NCBI GenBank assembly: GCA_947626555.1
Contig: CANQSP010000063.1
Span: 1 to 52,505, forward strand
Length of the DNA stretch: 52,505 nt
Direction of reading: 5' to 3'
From: an uncultured Clostridia bacterium
Lineage (GTDB): Bacteria > Bacillota > Clostridia > TANB77 > CAG-508
In this document: positions 1 through 7,197 of the stretch, one piece after another
How positions within the stretch are numbered: position 1 is the stretch's first letter
How the letters are laid out: each line of letters opens with the position of its first letter
Notes under the pieces: generated by a model
Databases searched by the model: none
Told to the model about the DNA's origin: nothing
The model's input: the letters and a program-made list of their open reading frames with translations, nothing else
Made by a program: the position numbers and the translations under genes

Positions 1-25
1 TATTTGAATGAAAATATTATTTTGA

Positions 26-170
26 TTTGGCGTAGCCAAACATAAATTATCTATCGCAAGATTAGATAATTTATGAGTCCTCCGCAAGGAGCCCAACTAG
101 ACATCTTTGCAAAACGAAGTTTTGAAAGTGTCATAGTGGGTTACATACTTTTGTAAAAAAGTTATGTAAC
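26..170. other. Array of five strong hairpins, possible structured RNA
   Basis: No gene is seen in positions 1-397, but 26-170 is packed with inverted repeats. Hairpin 1 is TTTGGC/GCCAAA (26-31 with 35-40). Hairpin 2 is a perfect 13-bp stem (41-53 with 63-75). Hairpin 3 is CTCC-GCAA-GGAG, a GNRA-type loop (80-91). Hairpin 4 is a long imperfect stem (92-115 with 119-140) with a GAA loop. Hairpin 5 is GTTACATA/TATGTAAC (140-147 with 163-170). This density suggests a folded RNA or a palindromic repeat element, but I recognise no known family (no T-box, tmRNA, RNase P or SRP signatures). The strand is undetermined. From 171 to 319 I see only weak inverted repeats. Confidence 0.35.
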
Positions 171-319
171 AACTCCATTTGGTTGCCTCTTTGATACTTA
201 CTTAAGTGAACAATATTAGACAAAAATAGAAATGATTATTTAGTGTACTTAACTAATGCATTCTCCCCTATGAGTTTTGACCAATGGTACAAAATTCGGG
301 GGATGATATAGTACATGCT

Positions 320-360
320 GAAAATAAAAAAATACCATTCTTTTTTTAGAATGATATTTA
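320..360 (-). terminator. Rho-independent terminator of the tRNA gene
   Basis: Read on the minus strand, a 12-bp stem (348-359 with 330-341, one G.T wobble) is followed by a T-rich run (complement of 321-330). It lies about 40 bp past the tRNA 3' end. Confidence 0.7.
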
Positions 361-397
361 TATCTATCTGTTGATAGCATTCGAACAGATACGTCAT

Positions 398-474
398 TGG
401 TAGCGACGGTGGGATTCGAACCTACGACCTGCCGGGTATGAACCGGATGCTCTAGCCAACTGAGCTACGTCGCC
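398..474 (-). tRNA. tRNA-Met (CAT)
   Basis: The reverse complement folds as a 77-nt tRNA: acceptor GGCGACG pairs with CGTCGCT (terminal G-T wobble), the D arm is GCTC/GAGC, the anticodon loop is TTCATAC with anticodon CAT, the T loop is TTCGAAT, and the CCA end is encoded (398-400 in complement). There is one A-C mismatch in the T stem and a T-C mismatch at the base of the anticodon stem. Anticodon CAT could also mark tRNA-Ile2, whose C is modified by TilS; initiator tRNA is less likely. A consensus promoter and a terminator flank it, so it is a single-gene unit. Confidence 0.93.
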
Positions 475-494
475 ATGTAAAAATGACATATATT

Positions 495-523
495 ATTATA
501 TATTCACATTAGCAATTTGTCAA
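495..523 (-). promoter_or_regulatory. Consensus sigma-A promoter for the tRNA
   Basis: On the minus strand TTGACA (518-523) is separated by exactly 17 nt from TATAAT (495-500), about 20 nt before the tRNA 5' end. Confidence 0.8.
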
Positions 524-538
524 TAGAAATATTGAAAA

Positions 539-577
539 TACTTGACTATTTTTGAAAGTACTTGACTATTTTTTGAA
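539..577. repeat. Two 18-19 bp direct repeats upstream of the tRNA promoter
   Basis: TACTTGACTATTTTTGAA occurs at 539-556 and again, with one extra T, at 559-577. The copies lie 16-54 bp upstream of the minus-strand -35 box and are A/T-rich on both strands. They could be UP-element-like or an activator site. The rest of 578-666 shows nothing else. Confidence 0.6.
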
Positions 578-666
578 CTAAACATAAATTTTTTTAAAAT
601 AAATAATGCTTTAAAAAAGCAATTAATTACAAATATATAAAAGAAGATTTTTAATATGTAAAATAG

Positions 667-708
667 AAAACTTCCATCAATATAATAGGTATATTCAAGG
701 AAGTTTTT
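667..708. terminator. Hairpin terminator downstream of the small minus-strand gene
   Basis: AAAACTTCC (667-675) pairs with GGAAGTTTT (699-707), with a partial inner AATATA/TATATT pairing. A/T runs on both sides would let it work in either direction. It begins about 10 bp past the stop codon of the gene ending at 718. Confidence 0.6.
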
Positions 709-717
709 AATTACAAT

Positions 718-1071
718 TTATAATTCTCTTTCATCACGTTCTATTTCATGAGTAGAAGTTTTTTCTTTAATAGTATTTTCTACTCCTGCAACGTCATACT
801 TTTTATTAAATACTTTGTCTGTACTGCCAAGTGATTTTTCTTGTGAATCTATATGTTTTAGCGACTCTAATAGAACTTGTGCAGTTTTTATATCTTCAGG
901 GTTTTTATTTTTAGGATTATTTGCATAAGTTTCTAAACTATCTATTTCTGGTTGATCACCATTTCCAAATAAGTTTGATAAAACTCTTCTTAAATTCCCA
1001 ACAGCAGTCGAAAATCTCTTTTTAGAAGTATCTTTTTGTGCTACTTTACTCATATTACTCATTCTTAACAA
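718..1071 (-). CDS. Hypothetical small hydrophilic protein
   Basis: This 117-residue protein is not recognised. It is highly charged, has no membrane segment or cysteines, and has a basic N-terminal third (SKKRF, NLRRVLSNLFG) followed by an acidic and polar C-terminal half. Expression is well supported: a minus-strand promoter TTGATT-17-TAATAT (1118-1146), a strong AAGGAGGTG (1085-1093), and a hairpin terminator. The start is uncertain. The listed start is TTG at 1071, about 13 nt after the Shine-Dalgarno sequence; an ATG at 1062 is the alternative but lies about 22 nt away. A 20-bp perfect palindrome covers this interval and could fold to bring the ribosome site next to the ATG. The gene diverges from the rpsF operon. 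Confidence 0.7.
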   Translation of the reverse strand: MLRMSNMSKVAQKDTSKKRFSTAVGNLRRVLSNLFGNGDQPEIDSLETYANNPKNKNPEDIKTAQVLLESLKHIDSQEKSLGSTDKVFNKKYDVAGVENTIKEKTSTHEIERDEREL

Positions 1072-1081
1072 TTGTTAAGAA
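1062..1081. promoter_or_regulatory. 20-bp perfect palindrome across the translation start
   Basis: TTCTTAACAATTGTTAAGAA is fully self-complementary. It sits between the ribosome binding site and the ATG alternative of the minus-strand gene and contains its TTG start. It could be a DNA operator, or an mRNA hairpin (8-bp stem, AATT loop) that controls translation. Confidence 0.6.
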
Positions 1082-1117
1082 ATACACCTCCTTTAAGGTA
1101 AATTACCATACAATATA

Positions 1118-1146
1118 ATATTAACATAAATGTAAAAAAAAATCAA
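1118..1146 (-). promoter_or_regulatory. Promoter of the small minus-strand gene
   Basis: On the minus strand TTGATT (1141-1146), a 17-nt spacer and TAATAT (1118-1123). It is back to back with the rpsF promoter. Confidence 0.6.
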
Positions 1147-1175
1147 TAGTTATATGGAAAATTCTTCTAAAAGGG

Positions 1176-1204
1176 TTGAAAACATTGAAAAAATGTGATA
1201 AAAT
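1176..1204 (+). promoter_or_regulatory. Promoter of the rpsF-ssb-rpsR operon
   Basis: TTGAAA (1176-1181), a 17-nt spacer, TAAAAT (1199-1204). The untranslated leader to the ATG at 1282 is about 70 nt. Confidence 0.65.
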
Positions 1205-1229
1205 ATGACCATTGTAAAATATTTTTTAC

Positions 1230-1257
1230 AACCTTACTTACACCAAGAGTGTAGGTT
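1230..1257 (+). promoter_or_regulatory. Hairpin in the rpsF leader, candidate ribosomal-protein site
   Basis: AACCT/AGGTT (1230-1234 with 1253-1257) and ACAC/GTGT (1240-1243 with 1249-1252) form a stem interrupted by a 5-nt one-sided bulge, TACTT. Leaders of rpsF operons often carry an S6:S18-binding hairpin with a bulge. Position and shape fit, but I do not see the usual CCG in the bulge, so the assignment is tentative. Confidence 0.35.
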
Positions 1258-1281
1258 ACAAACCATAAGGAGGTGAAAATA

Positions 1282-1566
1282 ATGAACAAATACGAGAGTG
1301 TTATCATTATTAGTCCAAATGTTGATGAGGAAGGAATTAAAAAATTAATTTCTACTTTCACAGAGATGATTAATAAGGATGGTAATTTAGAAAAAGTAGA
1401 AGAGTTAGGGTTGAAAAAATTAGCTTATGATATTGATAAAAATAAAGAAGCATTTTATGTTGTATTTAATTTCGAAGCTAATCCATCACTAATTGCCGAA
1501 CTTGAAAGAAATTACAGAATTACAGACGAAGTTATAAAATTTATGACTGTAAAATTAGGAAAATAA
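1282..1566 (+). CDS. rpsF: 30S ribosomal protein S6
   Basis: This 94-residue protein has the S6 pattern: an N-terminal strand YESVIIISPNVDEE, a helix, the conserved LGLKKLAYDIDKNKEAFYVVFNFEA segment in shortened form (GLKKLAYDI then KEAFYVVF), and a C-terminal helix with RNYRITDEVIKFM. S6 pairs with S18 on 16S rRNA in the small-subunit platform. I chose the ATG at 1282 because AAGGAGGTG at 1267-1275 sits at normal spacing before it; an upstream in-frame GTG at 1273 lies inside that site. It is the first gene of the rpsF-ssb-rpsR operon and its leader carries a hairpin that may allow autoregulation. Confidence 0.97.
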   Translation: MNKYESVIIISPNVDEEGIKKLISTFTEMINKDGNLEKVEELGLKKLAYDIDKNKEAFYVVFNFEANPSLIAELERNYRITDEVIKFMTVKLGK

Positions 1567-1627
1567 GTATAAATACTTATAGAGGAAAAGAAAAGGACCT
1601 TTATATTTAGAAAGGTATGGTGTAAAT

Positions 1628-2059
1628 ATGAATAAAGTAATATTAATGGGAAGATTAACTAGAGATCCAGAGGTAAGATATACTCAAACAAATAATACAT
1701 TAGTATCATCTTTCTCTCTAGCTGTTAATAGAAGATTTGTTAGACAAGGAGAAGAAAGGCAAGCAGATTTTGTAAATATAGTAGCATGGAGCAAATTAGG
1801 AGAATTTTGTAGTAAATATTTTAAGAAAGGTCAACAAGTAGGAGTAATAGGAAGACTTCAAACAAGAAATTGGGATGATGACCAAGGACAAAAGCATTAT
1901 ATAACAGAGGTTGTTGCAGAGGAAGCATATTTTGCTGATAGTAAAAGAGATAATGAATCAGGTTCAGCAAATTTTGATGCGACTTTTGGAACAATGCCTG
2001 AAACAGCAAGTGGAAATTCAGATTTTGAAGTATCTTCAGGAGATGACCTACCATTTTAA
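1628..2059 (+). CDS. ssb: Single-stranded DNA-binding protein
   Basis: At 143 residues this is the usual size for a bacterial SSB. The OB fold spans about residues 1-105 and begins MNKVILMGRLTRDPEVRYT, followed by FSLAVNRRF, FVNIVAWSKLGEF and GRLQTRNW. A Gly/Ser/Asn-containing linker ends in the acidic tip DDLPF, the conserved tail that recruits replication and repair partners. It coats single-stranded DNA during replication, repair and recombination. It is the middle gene of the operon, 61 bp after rpsF; its own ribosome site (AGAAAGG) is weaker than those of its neighbours. Confidence 0.97.
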   Translation: MNKVILMGRLTRDPEVRYTQTNNTLVSSFSLAVNRRFVRQGEERQADFVNIVAWSKLGEFCSKYFKKGQQVGVIGRLQTRNWDDDQGQKHYITEVVAEEAYFADSKRDNESGSANFDATFGTMPETASGNSDFEVSSGDDLPF

Positions 2060-2080
2060 TTAGAATAGGGGGGAAAAGAA

Positions 2081-2368
2081 ATGGCAGATAAGAAAAATAG
2101 AAAAAATAATAGAAATAACAATAATAATAATGATGATGATTTTAACCCAAGATTTAAAAAAATCAGAAAGAAAGTATGTCCTTTATGTGCAGATAAAAAT
2201 TTTGTGTTAGATTACAAAAATCCAGATCAAATAAAGAAATTTATTAATGACAAAGGTAAAATATTACCTAGAAGAGCAACTGGAGCTTGTGCTAAACATC
2301 AAAGAGATATAACAATTGCAGTAAAAAGAGCAAGACAAATTGCAATGCTTCCATATACTCAAGAATAA
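2081..2368 (+). CDS. rpsR: 30S ribosomal protein S18
   Basis: This 95-residue protein carries the S18 core: CPLC at residues 33-36, then [30 protein letters not shown] and [13 protein letters not shown]. The CPLC pair plus the later Cys and His of GACAKH indicate a zinc-binding form of S18. The N-terminal extension is unusually rich in Asn, Lys and Asp (residues 4-20, with six Asn in a row) and is probably disordered. A GGGGGA ribosome site lies 8-9 nt before the ATG. A strong terminator follows, so the operon ends here. Confidence 0.97.
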   Translation: MADKKNRKNNRNNNNNNDDDFNPRFKKIRKKVCPLCADKNFVLDYKNPDQIKKFINDKGKILPRRATGACAKHQRDITIAVKRARQIAMLPYTQE

Positions 2369-2381
2369 TCATTATTAATGC

Positions 2382-2424
2382 AATAGCTGTAAGTCAAAAT
2401 ATTAAGACTTACAGCTATTTTTAA
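2382..2424 (+). terminator. Rho-independent terminator of the rpsF operon
   Basis: AATAGCTGTAAGTC pairs with GACTTACAGCTATT, followed by a T run, 14 bp after the rpsR stop codon. Confidence 0.85.
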
Positions 2425-2452
2425 AAACAAAAAGCAAATAGACATAAAACAA

Positions 2453-2481
2453 TTGACATAATATGAAAACGATGATATAAT
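2453..2481 (+). promoter_or_regulatory. Perfect-consensus sigma-A promoter for the TelA-family gene
   Basis: TTGACA (2453-2458), exactly 17 nt, TATAAT (2476-2481). Both hexamers match the consensus fully. The leader to the ATG at 2534 is about 45 nt. Confidence 0.8.
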
Positions 2482-2533
2482 GAAACAGTAAATTTTGTAA
2501 CATAAATCTTTAATTTAAAATGGAGGTAACAAC

Positions 2534-3781
2534 ATGGAAAATGTAGCAGGGCGGGAGCAGCAGAATATAGCTACTTCGGAAGTTATTGAAGATGTGCAGA
2601 ATGTACCAATAAGTGTTAAAGATGTAGTTCCACTTAATTGCCAGGCAGCGTTAGCAAGTTTTACAGAAGCAGAGCAGAATGAAATTCTTTCGCTTGCAGA
2701 CAGCATTGATGTTAGAAAAGTAGAGAATGTTATGAGTTATGGGTCAGTTGCACTGAAAAGAACTTTTGAACAGTGTGGAAAGTTCCTTAAGGATGAAAGG
2801 GGATCGGCAGCAGATCAGGAAGTCATTGCTCAAGTAATTGAGCTTTCCAAGAAGGCATCTGCAAGCTACGACGACTTCAACTTGGTTCTTCAGGAACCTA
2901 ATGTTTTTCAGAAGTTGATTGTCAAAATCTTTAATCCTGGAAAAGATTCCAGAGCTGAAAAGATTCAGCATTCAGCAGTAACAAGCTATAAGCTTTTAAC
3001 AGAGCTCAAAACTTCCTGCGACTCATGGCTGGAAATGCTTAAAAAAGCGTATGGAGATATTGAGCATTCGGCTATAAGCGATTATGAAACCATAAGCTTG
3101 CTGGAAAAATACATCATTGCAGGCAATATCGCTCAGGAGCGCATTGCAGGAGAACTCGAAGATATTCAGGCAAAGTATAAGGAAACAGGTTTGCAACAGC
3201 ATTCCTATTCGTACCAGCAGATGAAAGAAGGTTATGATATTTTCCTTATTACAATGTCCAACTTGGAGAAATCCAGGGTTATGTATCATTTGAGCCTGGG
3301 GCAGTTGGCACTTATTAAGCGTAGTAACAGGAATGTTCAGATTTCTATTCATACTCAAGTGGATAACAGCATGGCACTTATAGGTCAGCAGCTCAGAAAT
3401 GCAGTATTAAACGAAAAAACTCGTGAAGTACTGGAAGGGCAGAAGGCACTGGCAAGGCTCAATGATGAGCTTATCAAAGATATATCCTCTAAAGTGGGTC
3501 TTACTGCGGAGGAAACGGAGAAGCTTATCTATACAGGCTTTTACAACATCGAAGCAGCAAAAGAAGCTGTTACAACTGTTATAAAAAGTTGTAATGAAAT
3601 TCAGAAAACAGCAAGTGAAATGTTGCCGAAGATGAAAGCAGACATGAGCCAGATAAATGATCTCATTAAAGAGTTGGAGCCTTTGGCTAAAAGTGCAGAA
3701 GTAGAAAAGTTGACGGATAATACCAGTAGCAATTCCACGACAAATATCTCCAAATCTGTCAATACAGAGTTAAAGTTTTAG
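2534..3781 (+). CDS. TelA-family toxic anion resistance protein
   Basis: This 415-residue protein resembles the TelA/KlaA family (toxic anion resistance, PF05816). Its core includes SLADSIDVRKVENVMSYG (residues about 53-70), a long largely helical middle with LLTELKTSCDSWLEMLKKAY, and QVDNSMALIGQQLRNAVLNE. TelA proteins are cytoplasmic helical proteins linked to tellurite, envelope-stress and antimicrobial tolerance; their biochemical activity is not settled. Ribosome site TGGAGGT precedes the ATG. The gene has its own consensus promoter and a terminator, so it is probably transcribed apart from the five following genes. Its DNA is visibly richer in G and C (many CAG, GCA, AAG and CTT codons) than the ribosomal or surface-protein genes, which suggests recent acquisition. 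Confidence 0.8.
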   Translation: MENVAGREQQNIATSEVIEDVQNVPISVKDVVPLNCQAALASFTEAEQNEILSLADSIDVRKVENVMSYGSVALKRTFEQCGKFLKDERGSAADQEVIAQVIELSKKASASYDDFNLVLQEPNVFQKLIVKIFNPGKDSRAEKIQHSAVTSYKLLTELKTSCDSWLEMLKKAYGDIEHSAISDYETISLLEKYIIAGNIAQERIAGELEDIQAKYKETGLQQHSYSYQQMKEGYDIFLITMSNLEKSRVMYHLSLGQLALIKRSNRNVQISIHTQVDNSMALIGQQLRNAVLNEKTREVLEGQKALARLNDELIKDISSKVGLTAEETEKLIYTGFYNIEAAKEAVTTVIKSCNEIQKTASEMLPKMKADMSQINDLIKELEPLAKSAEVEKLTDNTSSNSTTNISKSVNTELKF

Positions 3782-3883
3782 AAAAAAGTATGTAACAGGT
3801 AAAACATTTATACTATAACCTGTGAATACGAAATCAAAGTTTTACTATCGGCAAAAGAAAATATTTTCCGATATATTAAAAAC

Positions 3884-3922
3884 AAAAAGTGGCGAATTTT
3901 TCCAATAAATTCGCCACTTTTT
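3884..3922. terminator. Bidirectional-type hairpin terminator
   Basis: A perfect 16-bp stem (3884-3899 with 3907-3922), core GTGGCGAATTT, with a 7-nt loop, an A run before it and a T run after it. It separates the TelA-family gene from the phosphatase gene. The stretch 3782-3883 before it shows no gene. Confidence 0.85.
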
Positions 3923-3923
3923 A

Positions 3924-3952
3924 TTGAAATTTACGTAATAATATGATATTAT
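3924..3952 (+). promoter_or_regulatory. Promoter with overlapping palindrome, upstream of the phosphatase gene
   Basis: TTGAAA (3924-3929), 17-nt spacer, TATTAT (3947-3952). A perfect palindrome, ATAATAT-G-ATATTAT (3938-3952), covers the -10 box and is flanked by TACGTA-like arms on both sides, so a repressor site is plausible. Confidence 0.6.
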
Positions 3953-4003
3953 GTATACGTTAATTATTTTTAATTAATAGAGTAGAAAGGAGATAAGAAG
4001 ATT

Positions 4004-4696
4004 ATGATTATAACTTCTCAAGGTTTTGGTCATTTTACACATGGTTTGAACAATCAAGATTTCGGAATAGAAACAGAGCGGATGGTGCTAATCCTGGATG
4101 GATGTAGCGGAGCGAAGTTTTCTGAAATTGGAACGAGGTTGTTTGCACAGCTATACTCTAGAAAGGAGGAATCTGATAGCGTAGAGAAATTTGAAGATAA
4201 TGTTAGAAGTGTTTTTGATGATATTAGCAAAATGATGGAGAAGTATTATCCAACTATTGATGATTTAAGGCAGAACTTTATAATGGATAATCTTTTGTTT
4301 ACGATAATTGCTTGTTTTGAAACAGAGAACGAATATATTGTAAAGATTTTTGGAGATGGCTACATTATTACCCAGAATACTTCGGGTAGCATAAGTTACA
4401 TGAGGTTTAATTATGGCAAATGTCCACCTTATTTTGCCTATAAGTATTGCGAATTAGAAGACTATAAAAACTATGATTTCAAAACATTTAAATTCAGCAA
4501 AACGGCATTTAAAAAAGTTGCAATTGCAACGGATGGAGTTTTACCAATTGCTAAAGGAGAGGTAAAAGGGTTAGACAATTATATTATGCAAGGAAATGAC
4601 AATTTAATTGCAGTAGGTATTAATAGCCAAAGGCAGTGCTTTGTAGATGACGTTACAATAGGGGCATTAGGAGGTAAAGATAATGGGAATTTTTAA
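4004..4696 (+). CDS. PP2C-type serine/threonine phosphatase
   Basis: This 230-residue single-domain protein keeps the metal-binding signatures of PP2C phosphatases in order: NNQD (Asp19), LILDGCSG (Asp32-Gly33), FGDGYII (around residue 120), IATDGV (Asp177-Gly178) and DDVTIGAL (Asp215-Asp216). PP2C enzymes remove phosphate from Ser or Thr using two metal ions. The DGxSG loop replaces the usual DGMGG, as in the divergent PP2C_2 group found in stress and defence operons. AAAGGAGAT precedes the ATG. The next gene starts inside its last codons (14-bp overlap), so the two are translationally linked. The natural substrate is probably the downstream kinase or the vWA proteins (inference). Confidence 0.85.
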   Translation: MIITSQGFGHFTHGLNNQDFGIETERMVLILDGCSGAKFSEIGTRLFAQLYSRKEESDSVEKFEDNVRSVFDDISKMMEKYYPTIDDLRQNFIMDNLLFTIIACFETENEYIVKIFGDGYIITQNTSGSISYMRFNYGKCPPYFAYKYCELEDYKNYDFKTFKFSKTAFKKVAIATDGVLPIAKGEVKGLDNYIMQGNDNLIAVGINSQRQCFVDDVTIGALGGKDNGNF

Positions 4697-5624
4697 GTCA
4701 AAAGGAAAGAAACGTAATGAAGATAAAAAATTCAGTAATTCTAATATACCTAAAAATACAAAACATACGTCTGGAAATGGTACGTATACATCTGGAAATG
4801 GTACTTATACATCTGGAAATAGTACGTATACATCTGAAAATGGTATGTATACATCTGAAAATGATGTATACTCAGAAAAAAGCATTTATGGTGCTTCAGG
4901 CTTTGGAACCTCAAACTTTGAAAAATCAAGGTTAGGAGAACCTGTTATTGGAACATCAAACTTTGAAAAATCAAGATTTGGGGAACATGTCATTGGAACA
5001 TCAGCCTCTGGAGAATCAGTTTATGGAACGCAAACTTTCGGAACTTCAGATGTTGGAAATTACATTCCAGTAACTACAATTCCTCCAAAAGTACGTTTCA
5101 AGCGGTTAGTAGAAAAAAAACTTACTATAATATTAGTGGAAAACACTAAGGAGGTTGTTAATCAAAAAGACACATTAGTCAAAATTGTTAAAAGTAGCGT
5201 GCCTACGGGGCTTGTATGTGTTATAAAATATGGTAGCTTTATTAGGCAAAGCAAAGTTTTAGATATTAGCAGTTTTGATGACAAGCACTTTATATCCGGT
5301 GAAAATGTAGATGGCAATATTTGCTTGTACGATGCTTTAGAATCATTAGAAAAACTGGTTAATAGTGAGTATATGGCAATTAAAGAAGGTGAAAATGAGC
5401 GTGAACGAATTAATCAGATTGAGATTATAGGCATCGGAAATTGCAAAGATATTGGCTCAAAAATTTCCAAGGATTGTGGAATACAATGCTTTTATAGAGC
5501 AATCCAGAAAACAGGTGCAGTAACAAAGTGTTTCTGTCTCACAGAGGAAGGTTTTGTAAATTCAGCAGAAATAGGTTTTCATTCGATAGGTTCAATAAAT
5601 AGGGACTATCAGCAAAACTATTAG
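4683..5624 (+). CDS. Repeat-rich protein with degenerate vWA-like domain
   Basis: This 313-residue protein has three parts. Residues 1-27 are basic. Residues 28-62 are five 7-residue repeats of the type YTSGNGT, and 75-104 are two 15-residue repeats starting GTSNFEKSR. From about residue 145 a globular domain begins with LTIILVENTKEV and contains LYDALESLEKLV and IEIIGIGNCKDIG, resembling a von Willebrand A fold. The first strand reads VENTKEV instead of the DxSxS metal motif, so it probably cannot bind a metal at that site. AGGAGG precedes the ATG, which overlaps the phosphatase gene. The Ser/Thr/Tyr-rich repeats would be natural targets for the neighbouring kinase and phosphatase (inference). 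The vWA call is moderate. Confidence 0.6.
   Translation: MGIFKSKGKKRNEDKKFSNSNIPKNTKHTSGNGTYTSGNGTYTSGNSTYTSENGMYTSENDVYSEKSIYGASGFGTSNFEKSRLGEPVIGTSNFEKSRFGEHVIGTSASGESVYGTQTFGTSDVGNYIPVTTIPPKVRFKRLVEKKLTIILVENTKEVVNQKDTLVKIVKSSVPTGLVCVIKYGSFIRQSKVLDISSFDDKHFISGENVDGNICLYDALESLEKLVNSEYMAIKEGENERERINQIEIIGIGNCKDIGSKISKDCGIQCFYRAIQKTGAVTKCFCLTEEGFVNSAEIGFHSIGSINRDYQQNY
4764..4868 (+). repeat. Five 21-bp coding tandem repeats
   Basis: Each unit encodes (Y/H)TSxNxx. The first three copies are nearly identical in DNA and the last two have GAA in place of GGA. The length could vary by slippage without breaking the frame. Confidence 0.85.
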
Positions 5625-5643
5625 TAAGATAGGAGTGATACTA

Positions 5644-7179
5644 TTGACCTTTTTACAGAAATTATATAATTTCTTCGTTCGGCTTTTTTCCGGTTTTGGG
5701 GAAACAGCAAATAGCAGTACTGCTACAATGCTAGAGACTTCAAAGCCAATGGAAACAAAAGAGCTAGATAATAGTATAACAAGTAATATAAGTACAACAG
5801 AAAACGAAATCATTTCTAATCAAGAGGAGGAAAGAGTAAACTTTGCAAAAAGAACTTTAATGACTAAGCTTTACATTCTTGAACAGGAAATTACTGTATT
5901 CGAAAGTGATTTTCCTAAAGAATTCACAGCTTATATGGATAGAATAGAGAATCTAAGGCAAAAGTATAATTCCAGTTTGGAAGAAATAAAAAAATTGCTT
6001 ACATTCGAAATTGATCCAGAGCTTGATCCAAAAAAAATCATTGAAGTAAATATTCTCGAAGGGGATATAAAAGACTTTATTGGCAAAGAAGTGAAGTTTA
6101 ACATTATTAGTAAACAGTTGCAAAGGTTAGTAACAAAATTGAATATTTTATACAATGTTTCTATATTCCATTTTAAGGAGGAAGAAAAGCAAAAAGTAAT
6201 TTCTCAAGTAAACCACGCCATAGAATCTCACACAAGAGTCATACATGAATTCAAAAGTTGCGAAAGCATTTTAGATGATAGACGGCTAAAAGAAAGAATC
6301 GTGGAGCTTGCATCTTATGTAGATTATGAAATTTTTAAAATAAGTATACGAAATTCTAACCAAGCACCCAACGAACTGATTCGAAATCTTGTTATGACCA
6401 ATGAATTTAGTGGGTTCGAATATGAAAGTGCATTCATAGCTTTCATTAAAGATGAGATATCAGATTTGGGAGAGTTATTACCATTACTTGGTGATGAAGA
6501 ATGTCGCAAAGTACTGAAAAGAAAGTTAAATGATCTTCTTGCAAGCATCACATATTCTGAAACACAAGAAGCTATAATCTTTGATACAACTTTTTGGAAT
6601 AGCTTTTTGAATTTGGAGTCGAATTTACTCGAAATGCTTAGAGCAAGTGGTGTAGATAAAGAGAAGGTTAAGGTAAGGCTCATTATTAGAATGGACATAA
6701 AGGTAGATGAAAGTGATGTTTTACTTTTGCCCATAACGAATGCAAACTTATCTTTAACTAGTCTTTACAGCATAACGCATGATGAGAAGATTTTATTACT
6801 CATAAGGTTACTCAAAAATATGTCTAAAGATATAACATACAAGGAAATATACTTCTTAATACTTTTGTTTGATGTAAAAACAATTATTGTTAATACACCG
6901 AATGAACTCTTAAGACATATGGAGAAGTATTTGAAGAAGTATCCGTACACTGACAGGAGCATTGAAGAAAAGAAAAAGAGTGTAATGAGCTTACTAAATA
7001 AAGAATATGTTATTGCATTTACTTTAGATGGTGATGAAAAGAAGATTGTTACAACTCTTCAAAGTTTGAACTTTGACTTTAAGGTCGAAGGAAACAATGT
7101 ATTTATAAATTCTTTTTATTTTAATGGTCTTGAAAATGTATTAAGTTCTTTGAAAGCCAAAACACAAGAATCAATATAA
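5644..7179 (+). CDS. Unrecognised helical protein of the signalling cluster
   Basis: I do not recognise this 511-residue protein. It opens with an aromatic amphipathic stretch, FLQKLYNFFVRLFSGFG, which might touch the membrane. A Ser/Thr/Asn/Glu-rich linker follows to about residue 60, then mostly charged helical sequence with coiled-coil character (about 65-200). The remainder is globular and leucine-rich, with no recognised catalytic motif. I prefer the TTG at 5644, which lies 8-9 nt after TAGGAG; a GTG at 5635 overlaps that ribosome site. It sits 19 bp after the vWA-like gene and 18 bp before the second vWA gene, so it belongs to the same operon and may be an adaptor or effector. Confidence 0.65.
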   Translation: MTFLQKLYNFFVRLFSGFGETANSSTATMLETSKPMETKELDNSITSNISTTENEIISNQEEERVNFAKRTLMTKLYILEQEITVFESDFPKEFTAYMDRIENLRQKYNSSLEEIKKLLTFEIDPELDPKKIIEVNILEGDIKDFIGKEVKFNIISKQLQRLVTKLNILYNVSIFHFKEEEKQKVISQVNHAIESHTRVIHEFKSCESILDDRRLKERIVELASYVDYEIFKISIRNSNQAPNELIRNLVMTNEFSGFEYESAFIAFIKDEISDLGELLPLLGDEECRKVLKRKLNDLLASITYSETQEAIIFDTTFWNSFLNLESNLLEMLRASGVDKEKVKVRLIIRMDIKVDESDVLLLPITNANLSLTSLYSITHDEKILLLIRLLKNMSKDITYKEIYFLILLFDVKTIIVNTPNELLRHMEKYLKKYPYTDRSIEEKKKSVMSLLNKEYVIAFTLDGDEKKIVTTLQSLNFDFKVEGNNVFINSFYFNGLENVLSSLKAKTQESI

Positions 7180-7197
7180 CCAAATGGAGGTAAAAAA

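Noticed and set aside
26-170. T-box, tmRNA, RNase P or SRP RNA
   Set aside because: None of their conserved core sequences is visible on either strand.
1273-1281. GTG start for ribosomal protein S6
   Set aside because: It falls within the Shine-Dalgarno sequence; the ATG at 1282 has correct spacing and the usual N-terminus.
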